This document shows positions 55,816-64,000 of a DNA stretch of 64,000 nucleotides, piece by piece. The DNA comes from Edolisoma coerulescens (taxonomy: Eukaryota; Chordata; Aves; Passeriformes; Campephagidae). Position 1 is the first letter of the stretch; each line of letters begins with the position of its first letter. The notes below the pieces were generated by a model. It saw only the letters and a list, made by a program, of their open reading frames with translations, was not told the origin of the DNA and did no database searches. Made by a program: the position numbers and the translations under genes. The stretch is taken from positions 124,001 to 188,000 of the forward strand of contig VWZW01004140.1 in assembly GCA_013397115.1 (NCBI GenBank), in the 5' to 3' direction.

Positions 55816-56292
55816 GTGTGAAAGAGAAATGGGGAGAAAAAATGTCAGCATCTTCTAATTAATATTTCTGCTCTTCCTAACACCTTTCCTGGAGCCAAAA
55901 CCAACTGCAGAGGGTTGCTGGGCTTGAACTGTGAGCAGAAGAAATGGATGTTGTTGTGTCAGCCAGCAAGTGGAGGGAAGGTGCCTGAGGCAGTTGGAGA
56001 GGTCTGAATCACCAGGCAAGCTGGGGTTACTGAGTGGGACATCAAACCTGCCCCAGAGAATTTCCAGCAGCAGAAACTTGGTCTGTGCAGGGCAGCACAG
56101 GAGCCGAGCTCAGAAAACAAAGCTCATGGTCAGTGCAAACGTTTCCACCTCCCTGCCTGCACAGAGAGCAGCCCCAGAGCAAGAAAAACATCCTGAAATC
56201 CACGTTAAAGGCCAGTGCTGGCTGGCTCTAGAGTGAACAGCACCGAAGCTGATCCGTCTTGTTCCCTTACACAAAATTTGCTGTGACCTGAG
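55816..56292. other. Unique non-coding sequence
   Basis: Nothing recognised. Confidence 0.45.
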
Positions 56293-56535
56293 ACTCAGAA
56301 TGGGGTGGGCTGGAAGGGACCTTAAAGTCCCATGGGCAGGGGCACCTTCCACTGTCACAGGCTGCTCCAAGCCCCTTCCAGCCTGGCCTTGGACACTTCC
56401 AGGGATCCAGGGGCAGCCACAGCTTCTCTGGACACCCTGTGCCAGGGCCTGCCCACCCTCACAGGGAAGAATTCCTTCCCAATATCCCATCTTCTTCAGC
56501 CTGAGGCCATTCCCCTTGTCCTGTCACTCCGTGCC
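56293..56535 (-). mobile_element. CR1-type LINE fragment, group A
   Basis: The left edge is 'actcagaatggggtgggctg', followed by 'gctccaagccccttccagcc', 'cttctctggacaccctgtgc' and 'ccttgtcctgtcactccgtg'. Compared with its relatives it has lost about 25 bp near the 3' end between 'cttaaag' and 'tcccatgggcagggg'. Confidence 0.92.
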
Positions 56536-57477
56536 ACTCCATCTACCCAGTCAGAGTCATTATCATTAATCAAATTAGGTGTAAGAAGCTAAGTAAAAAT
56601 CTGCATAGTAATTTATGCAGATTGCTGTGTAAGCTCTTAAAATGCTGGGCTGAGGAAAAAACCAAACCAAACAACACAAAAACAAAATAAAAGCGGCAGC
56701 TTTCTTTGCTCTAATTAAATCCATCCTGCTCTGCCTGCAGGTGCACAGACCCTCCCGTTCATCTCTTTCTCTGATCAGACTCTGTGCAAAATGACAAGTT
56801 AATAACTTGAATAACAGCAGTTCAACAGGAACAGCCTGATTACAAATCTTGATAGAAAGAGGTATTGTTGCAGGAGTGGTTTCTGTTTAAAATGCAGTAA
56901 ATCAGATGTCTCTGAAGGGAGGAAAGTGCAGTTTAAAAACTTATTTAAATGAAGGAATGGTAAATAGGAGAGGCAGCACCCATTTCTCTTATTATATGGG
57001 TACAATCCAGCAACAGAAAAACCTCAGCAGAGGAGCTGCTTCAATTTACTGTTATCAGAGGGGATTAGAGCTGAAGATCCCCGATAACCACAAGAGCTTT
57101 CCTGTGTTATTAACTGGGCTTGGCGATATTTTTCCTCCTTTAGAACACAAATGAAAAACCTCCTCATTTGCAATGCACATTGGATATTTCCTGCTTTAAT
57201 GCAGCATTTCTCCCCTGCAGTATCAGCAGGAACTTCTGTGCTGCTCAGGAGCCGAGTCCCACTGGGCTCAGGCTGCTCCACGCTGTGAGAAGCCAGGCAG
57301 TGAGGAGCTCTTCCCCTGGTCCAGTGCCTGACTCAGACCCCAAAGCCACAGGATGTGGCCCTGACATGCCCAAATTCACTCCCAGCCTGGAGCAAGGGGA
57401 AGAAATCTCTCTGCTCTGTGATGGAGTTAAGGGGATGGAGCAGCCTCTCCTTGGCCAGCAACGCTTTAAGCTGTAGA
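56536..57477. other. Unique non-coding sequence
   Basis: AT-rich on the left (56560-57000), with text such as 'agtcattatcattaatcaaa' that may be conserved. No gene or named repeat. Confidence 0.4.
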
Positions 57478-57542
57478 ACAACAGAATTATTTGGGTTTGG
57501 ACCTTAAAAATCATCTCATTCCAGGCCTGCCACGGGCAGGAA
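57478..57542 (-). mobile_element. CR1-type LINE 3' tail, very short, group A
   Basis: Only 'acaacagaattatttgggtt' plus 'tggaccttaaaaatcatctc' and 'cacgggcagga' is present. Confidence 0.78.
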
Positions 57543-58417
57543 TAGCTGCTTTTATAGGATGGCAGCTCCCTAGCCATGAGAAATGCTCCAAGGGGCCCTG
57601 TTGCAGCAGGAGCAAGGAGGTCCCGTGCCAGGGCAGCAGAGCCCTCCCACCCTGCTCCAGCTCCAGGAGCAGCTTCTGGGGTTGAAGCTGCTGCCCAAAG
57701 GTCCAGCCCTGCCCACCACTGCTGCCACCAGCCCCAGGGCCCTTCCTGCCACTGCAGCCCCTTCCCCAAGCCCTGTGGTCACCTCTGGAGTGCCTTGGAT
57801 GGGTCTCACCCTTGTATTCAGTGGCAGCTCTCGGGAGCCTGTGGATCTCCATCCTGGAGCACCACAAAGCTGCTCCCATTGCACTGCTCCGTGGTTATTG
57901 CTTTATTTCCAAGGTGACCATGAGGAAAACCTGCACGAAGAGCAGAGACCTTCATTGCCAGCCTTTAAAGCTCCAAAAGAAGCGAGACCCACAGAGTATA
58001 GCTAAAATATTCCTTTTTCTCTGCCTCGCACAGCCTGGATTGTCCCTTATCCCAAACCTTTCCTGTGAAGGGAAGAGCACAGACCTCGCTCACCCTTTAC
58101 TAAACCCTTTGTCTTTGACAGGACTCTCCTGGCTACCCTGACATGGAAAAAGCCATGGAAATCTGGTCACAAGCTCTGCACCTCAGAGAAGCATTAACTT
58201 TATGTAAGAGAGCAAGAAAGAGCCACGCCAGCCTTCCCACTGCTCCACAGAACCTTGAAAGTTTTCCACAGGTCTGGAAAAAGCCCTTTCCTTTATCCTT
58301 TCTTGGCCATTCAGATGGAAAAGCTGAAACACCTGAGGGTGGTTCCCTGAGTAAGAGGAGAGCAAAGGAAGGGACTGACAGAAGAGGCAGAATTTCGTGT
58401 TTTAAAGATGAAAACAG
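57543..58417. other. Unique non-coding sequence
   Basis: GC-rich on the left with overlapping chance frames on both strands (up to 140 codons). No gene or repeat recognised. Confidence 0.45.
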
Positions 58418-58559
58418 AGAATCACAGAATCCTGGGATGGTTTGGGTTTAGAGGACCTTAAAGACCATCTCACTGCAACCTCCTGCCATGGGCAGGGACG
58501 TGTTCCACTAGACTGGGGCGCTCAGAGCCCCATCCAGCCCGGCCTTGGACACTTGCAGA
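58418..58559 (-). mobile_element. Short CR1-type LINE 3' fragment, group A
   Basis: The left edge is 'gaatcacagaatcctgggat', followed by 'ggtttgggtttagaggacct', 'tgccatgggcagggacgtgt' and 'cccggccttggacacttgca'. Confidence 0.92.
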
Positions 58560-60278
58560 AGGAGTTCAGCAGCTGTTTGGCACAGGAGAGGGGGGATTAA
58601 TGGCTAATCAGCTCCCAAAAAGGTCAGAGCACAACTGCTGCCCACGCAGCCACGGTCTGGCAGAGGGCACACACCCAGAGCCACAGGCCAGAGAAAGTTT
58701 GGGACAGAGATGATGAAGACAGGGGTGGACAAGGAGCTGGAAGGATTCCTCCCTGCCTAACCCACCCCAGCACTAGCCCTGGCATGTGCTGTGGCTACAA
58801 TGTGCAGGTGACCCAACCACCCTGAGGTCAGTGGGCTGAGAAGCCCAACATGGGGCTTGGAGAGGAGGGAGGATGGGGCAGGAGGGGGTGAACAGAGAAC
58901 CACCCCCTCCAGGAGCCTCCTGGACGCTGCAAATGAGCAGAAACAGATCCCCGGGGAGGCAAAAAAAGGCTGGGTCAGCCTCACTCAAGGCTCTGTTAAA
59001 CAGCTCCTTCCCAGGATGCTTCCCCAAGGAACATCCTCTGTCCTCAGAGCAAGCACAGGTTCCTAATTAATTAAGAGCTAATCAAGAGTGCAGGAGCAGG
59101 ACGTGTGTGGAGGTAGCAGCCCAGGGAGGCCATGCAGGGCTGCTGGGGGAGGGCTTGCTCCAAAGCCAACTTAATTTAGGAGCTGTGCAGCAGAACAGTG
59201 GCATAAACAGGAGCTGGACATGAACAATTAGCAGGAGCTCATTCCAGCAAAATGCAAAATACAGAATTTTTTTTTATCCCTTTTATGTCTCCATCTCTAT
59301 TCCCACAGCAGCTCTATTAAAATGATGATGATTTACTACAGAACGTGGTGTTAAACAATGCAGTTTGCTGGAAGGCTCTTGCTCTGCTCCTGTGGCTGGG
59401 GTCTGGCATTTAGGGATGTGCCTGGCTCTGTCCTGAGCTGGGTTTGTGGCATGTCTGTACCTCCCCATGGTGAACAGCCAGCCCCAGGTCACACATGGCA
59501 CTGGAGCAGGGTGCTACTCTGCCATTTCCACTTGTTTTCAGATGATTTTTCTCACTGTGGCAAATAAATCTTTCCATGGGAGTGAGTGGAGGGGCTGATG
59601 AGGCTGTGCTGCAGCCCACGTCCCTCCCCAGGTAACGAGTCCTGGCAGCGTGTTCATAAGAAGATTCATAAAAGCCTCTGGTGCTGGATCCACGGGGTTG
59701 TGCATTGTCTGAGCTTCATTTTTCTCGTGTAACTGAAGTTGTCATTTTGGGATTATCAGGGAAAGCCAACATTTCACAGAGAATCCAACACTCGGGGATG
59801 ACAGATGGCAATGGAAGGAGACCCAGCAGCCAGACACCAGCTCCCTCAGACCCCATCCAGGGCACAGCCACCCAGGCTTGGAGACACAAACTGCACAGTT
59901 CCTGTTTGTCTTCCACCACTGGAACACCATTCCTGCAATTCTGTCAGGTGCAGGAACAAGCCCGGAGAGGCAAAGAAATAAATCTTGCAGACAATCGGGG
60001 ATTTTAAGCTGTAGCATTAAAAATTTATCTCTCAGATTAATGCTCACCTGCTGTCCAGTCCTAGAGGTGTCCGACCCCTTTTTAAAGGTCAATTTCCTCT
60101 ACAGGCCAGTCTGGAACAAGGTGTGTTCAGAGAGCTTAATTAGAGACTTGCTGCTGAAATGGTGAGAAAGAAACCTCTGGAGAACACTGTCCTCGTGTCC
60201 CTGGGGCTCCAGCCTTGTTCCAGCTGGCGTCTCTTATCCAGGAGGTGAGTGATATTGCCTGGAATTGGGGAGAGATCA
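58560..60278. other. Unique non-coding sequence
   Basis: About 1.7 kb. A run of T lies at 59268-59276. No gene or repeat named. Confidence 0.45.
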
Positions 60279-60485
60279 GGGAATCAGGGAATATCCTGAG
60301 CTGGACCCACAGGATCACCCAGTCCAGCCCCTGGCCCTGCACAGACACCCCAACAACCCCACCCTGGGCACCCCTGGCAGCGCTGCCCAAACGCTCCTGG
60401 AGCTCTGGCAGCCTCGGGGCCGTGCCCATTCCCTGGGGAGCCTGGGCAGTGCCCAGCACCCTCTGGGGAAGAACCTTTTCCTGGT
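60279..60485 (-). mobile_element. CR1-type LINE fragment, group C, 3' end present
   Basis: The left edge is 'ggaatcagggaatatcctga', followed by 'acccacaggatcacccagtc'. The body 'ggcagcgctgcccaaacgct' is nearly identical to those at 41981 and 50666. It is 5' truncated at about 60485. Confidence 0.93.
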
Positions 60486-61769
60486 ACTCTTTGGTTCCCC
60501 TTTGCTCCAGGGACTCCACCAGCTTTTGGAAGAAACTTCCCAGACCTCCTAAAAACCTCTCTGTAAGGTACCAGCAGCCCCACGTCGAGGCTGCAGGTTG
60601 GAAGTGTTTATAAACACTTAAACCACTTAAAAACCTGATTTAAACCACTTAAAACACTTCAAGAAGTGTTGCCTACACATCTCCATCAAGGTCCTGGTTC
60701 CTCGCTGGGAGAGCCAGAGCAGCCCCCTCCCACCTGCCTGACCCTTCCCGTGACCGAGCCTCAGCTCTTCACTGCACAAAACAAATTCCCATCCACCTCA
60801 GATGCACCTTTAAATTCCCATTCCGAGGCAGAACACCAGCCAAGACCCCCCATGGACCCGAGGCCAAAAGGCTGGATGGAGGATGGAAAGCGTTGCCGTG
60901 TCATGATTCCTGCTGAGGAATGATTCCCGTGGAAAGCCCCCACCGCATCCCGCTGCTCCCGGCTGTGAGGCGCCCAGCGCTGCCCCGCATCGGCAGGAAC
61001 GGGAGCACAGCTACACATCCCAGCTCATTTCCCCCGGGATAAACGGATGGGAATAAAGACAAGCGTGCAGACAAGCAGCTAGCCCTGCCAGCAAAGCCCA
61101 GACCCCAGCATGGGGGCATTCCCCAGCTCCCTTCCCTCCCGCTGTCCTTTCTCTCCCCTCGAGGGGCTCATCCAAGCCCTGATCATCACCCACTGCTCCC
61201 GGCCCTCGGTGTGAGAGTGGCCAGGCCTGGAACAGAGGAGAAGAGGATGAGGAAGGCACCAGCCAGGGAAGTTTGGTCAGGCAGACAGGATTTACATCTG
61301 CTGCCCAGTGCACACGTCAGCACAGAGCCCTGGGGCCCGAGGCTTCCGTGAGCTTTGCGTCAAGATTCTGACTCAACTTCTCAGCTACGTTGTGCCCTCG
61401 CTCTGGAATTCAATAACGTGCTTTTGGAGCCATCAGGAGCTACAAAACTCGTGTTCCTGCCCTTTTTCCTGCCGTTTGAGAAATCCACCTGAAATCTAAT
61501 ACAAGGGGGAAAATCATACTGTAGAGCCACAACGTCGTAAACTGAGCAAGGGCAGGAATTCTCTCGCCCTCGCCCTGCTGAGCACGAGCTCTCTCGTTCA
61601 GCCCAGCCCCAGAGCTCGGGACAAACTCAGGAGAGCTAAATCACACCGGGTACTACAGAGACGTGGAGAGCAAGGACAGGGAGAGACTGCGCTGATGTTT
61701 TGTTTGTCTTTGTGCTGCCACCCTGCTGATTTGTGTTCCCAGGGGCTCAGCCTGAGCAGGAGTTAATCC
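60486..61769. other. Unique sequence, locally CpG-richer
   Basis: CpG is somewhat denser at about 60890-61050 and 61300-61620, but not enough to call a CpG island by eye. No exon is recognised. Confidence 0.4.
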
Positions 61770-61818
61770 TCGATGATCCCTGTGGGACCCTTCCAGCTCA
61801 GGATGTTCTGGGATTTTC
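61770..61818 (+). mobile_element. CR1-type LINE 3' tail, group C
   Basis: The text 'cgatgatccctgtgggaccc' is followed by 'ttccagctcaggatgttctg' and ends 'ggattttc'. About 50 bp is present. Confidence 0.78.
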
Positions 61819-62399
61819 CATCCCCACAGCAAGTCCCCGGGGAGTCATCAGCTCCTGGAAGGTTCTGGTGGGACACGTGGCCCCCCTGACTTTCTCCATG
61901 CCATGTGCTGTCCTCCAGCTTCCTCTTTTCCCATTTCTTTGGGCAGCACTGGAAATCATATTGTGCAGAGCAAGTCCTCAAGGGCTGGGAGGAGGAAAAG
62001 CAGCACCAAGCCCAGGACAGCCCAAGTCCCTGCAGGGACCATCATTTCTGGAGAAAGACGTGCCCTCGTGGTGCTCGAACGGGAGCAGAAATGACAATAT
62101 CACTTTATATGTAGACATTTGCTCCCTGAGAGATCACCCAACTCCTTTATTCAGGCTCCGGGCCTGGGGTTTGTGTTCATATTCCCTGAAAAAGCAGGGA
62201 AATGTCACCTTTGGAAGGAAATTAGAGGTCTTCAAAGCAGATGCTCCATTTTTGAGATCCAGACATGGACATAGTAGAGCAAGACCAGAAACAGCCAAGC
62301 AATTCCCAGAGCAGGAAGGGGCATTTACAATCACCCAATATTTTTAAATAACAAACAAACATGTGACACAAACTGCTGGCAAAAAAAAAAAAAATTCAT

Positions 62400-62760
62400 G
62401 AGCAGGAGAAGTAGCCAAATTCATTAAATAAATTTTCCGTTACATTTCATTCCTCCTTCAGCTCTATTAATGGTTCTAGAACAACATCTATGCAGCCACA
62501 GATAAGGCTGAATTATAAATATTTGTCAAAAATAAGTGAAAGAATGTAAGCCTCCCACAAATATTCAATCAGTGGGAGTAATCTATAATTACATTGATAA
62601 ACTTAATGCATCAGACTAACAGCAAACACTCACAATTAGCTACTCATACATGAGCCAAAGATCAATAACCACTCATTGAGCTCAATGGGCAAAATATTCC
62701 AATTATTATTGCTGTACTTAATCTGGGACTTTGTACAAGAACAGCAAATTTAGGCATTTC
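62400..62760. other. Candidate conserved non-coding element, the strongest in the window
   Basis: About 360 bp of non-repetitive AT-rich text without long frames: 'aaggctgaattataaatatt', 'aatctataattacattgata', 'aatattccaattattattgc'. It is the longest block with this texture here. Confidence 0.38.
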
Positions 62761-63082
62761 CTGATTTATTTCCTACCCTCCAGAGATCTGCAGCATTGAG
62801 ACAGAGGTGGTGGTTTTATATTTAACAGCCCTCCATGGATTCTTCTCTCCATGAATTTGTTTAGTTTTTGAACCAAGGTAAACTTCCTGCCTCTGCTGCT
62901 TCTGCAGGAAGAGTTCCCCAGCTGGAAGTGCCCACAGAGCCCGAGGAGCCTTCTCTGGATATTGGGGCTGTCATCCAGGAAGAAATCCTGGGAGAGACAA
63001 TAAAATTGCTTCTCTCTTCTACACATCGATCAGGACTTTACTGCCCTTTGTAGATTTTTGAGGTGTGAATTTTCAAAAAAAA

Positions 63083-63118
63083 NNNNNNNNNNNNNNNNNN
63101 NNNNNNNNNNNNNNNNNN
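63083..63118. other. Assembly gap (36 N)
   Basis: Undetermined bases bordered by A-runs on both sides ('tttcaaaaaaaa' and 'aaaaaagaag'), suggesting a long poly-A or A-rich microsatellite that could not be sequenced through. Confidence 1.
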
Positions 63119-63839
63119 AAAAAAGAAGTAAAAATCATCCCTAACAGACCATATTCAACCACGTGTCTCCTCATTCCAGCCTTTGGAACAGCTTCCACCC
63201 CGTTCCCTGCTGCAGATGGCAGGCATGTGCCTCCCTGGACCTTTCCAGCTCTTTTTATAAAGTAGCAGCAGAGCTGTCACCTCTCGGTCTGGGACTGGGG
63301 CAGCCTGGAACAGGAGCTCCCACCCCGCAGTGCCCAGCTCCGCTGCCTCCCCCGTGATCCTGAGAGCACGTGGATGCCACCATCTGGCCCTGGCAATCTG
63401 CTACTGCTCACACTGTTGTTTTTCCCTGCCACCTCATCTAGAAATGCCTCAATCCACGACGAGTGTCCCGTGCAGGGAGGCTCTGACCCCCCCAGCCTCG
63501 GTGGGCGCAGACGCAGCACGAGCCCCGTGTTTTCCTGCTGTGCCTTTCCCTTCTCTGAGCCTCCTTTCACACTTGGGTTGTCGAAGGTCTTAGGAGTTGT
63601 CAGAACAATTTTAAGCTCCTGAGTCCTTTTTTGGTGCATTAGAGGTTTTGGTAAGCTGCTCCTACGACTTTTTAACTGTTTTGAGGGGTCTTTTGTGGTT
63701 TTCCATGCAAGCAGTGTTTGCATTCTCTTCTCAATTCCTTATCTGGATATTACTGTTATTTTTCTGAAGTTGTTTTCATATTCTCACAGTCTCCTGACTT
63801 GGTGTTTATCTACGATTTTTGGTTTTTAGTTTGAGCATT

Positions 63840-64000
63840 TGTCTCAGGTTCCAGTGTAAGATGTAACCAAAAGTATGGATTCTGTCACCAGCTGTTAAAC
63901 CAGGTGGGGCAGGGTTCTTTATCTCTGCCATGACACATCCCTGATAACTCCCTCCGGGGGATATCTTCTGTCCACGGGCCACCAAGCCTCACTGCATGGC
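63840..64000 (+). mobile_element. LTR of an endogenous retrovirus, family LTR1, copy 3, cut by the window end
   Basis: Starts 'tgtctcaggttccagtgtaa' and continues 'gatgtaaccaaaagtatgg' to the window edge, with the same 5' sequence as copy 2 and about one difference from copy 1 in the body (gatatc versus gacatc). The base group before it is gcatt, which should reappear after the element if it is complete. Whether it is a solo LTR or the 5' LTR of a longer provirus cannot be seen here. Confidence 0.92.

Larger units (their letters stand above)
61819..63839. other. Unique sequence with a candidate conserved block and an assembly gap
   Basis: Contains an A-run at 62381-62394, the AT-rich block at 62400-62760 and the gap at 63083-63118. 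No exon is recognised. A 204-codon plus frame at 61733-62347 begins just upstream and is unassigned. Confidence 0.45.

Noticed and set aside
60890..61050. CpG island promoter
   Set aside because: CpG is only mildly enriched and there is no downstream exon, so it was left as a note in the unique-sequence entry.

Overview
The window looks like repeat-scarred, non-coding DNA from a bird, probably a songbird. I recognise no protein-coding exon, rRNA, tRNA or CRISPR array on either strand. The long open frames have no recognisable domains, or they lie inside repeats. The bird assignment rests on about 40 fragments of CR1-type LINEs (the dominant avian retrotransposon, with its characteristic 5' truncation and 3' ends reading like 'attctgtga'), plus solo LTRs of endogenous retroviruses. 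The passerine assignment is an inference from general knowledge of these families, not from a search. The window is either a gene desert or the inside of a very large intron; the sequence does not say which.

CR1 copies fall into recognisable groups. Group A has a 3' end reading 'ccaacccaaaccatt' and an upstream motif 'ggagcaacctgggata'. Group B has a 3' end reading 'gactcgatgatcttggaggtc'. Group C has a 3' end reading 'cctcccagctcaggacattc' and a very GC-rich body. Group D ends 'gtccctttcagccctaagga'. Two further pieces are much older. The longest copy (15598-16660, minus) still carries part of the reverse transcriptase, and an ancient plus-strand relic at about 19170-19640 keeps two reverse-transcriptase motifs.

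Three copies of one young LTR (called LTR1 here) lie at 26777-27320 (+), 47656-48206 (-) and 63840-64000 (+, cut by the window end). The two complete copies differ by about six substitutions and each has a perfect 5-bp target-site duplication (gggag; aggag), so they are solo LTRs. An older LTR family (LTR2) is present as an inverted pair at 25895-26250 (+) and 37934-38282 (-). A third LTR-like block lies at about 32874-33290.

Between repeats are stretches of single-copy DNA. Several AT-rich blocks with dense TAAT/ATTA motifs and no coding signal (about 12470-12690, 40115-40450, 41285-41520, 55115-55340, 62400-62760) look like conserved non-coding elements. If so, the neighbourhood may hold long-range enhancers of a developmental gene outside the window; this is inference and needs alignment. 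Other features are a 20-bp minisatellite (51402-51606) beside a 12-base assembly gap, a second gap (63083-63118), polypurine/polypyrimidine tracts with G-quadruplex motifs near 48.3-49.0 kb, and a pair of CR1 copies about 3 kb apart that share both LINE sequence and 3' flank.
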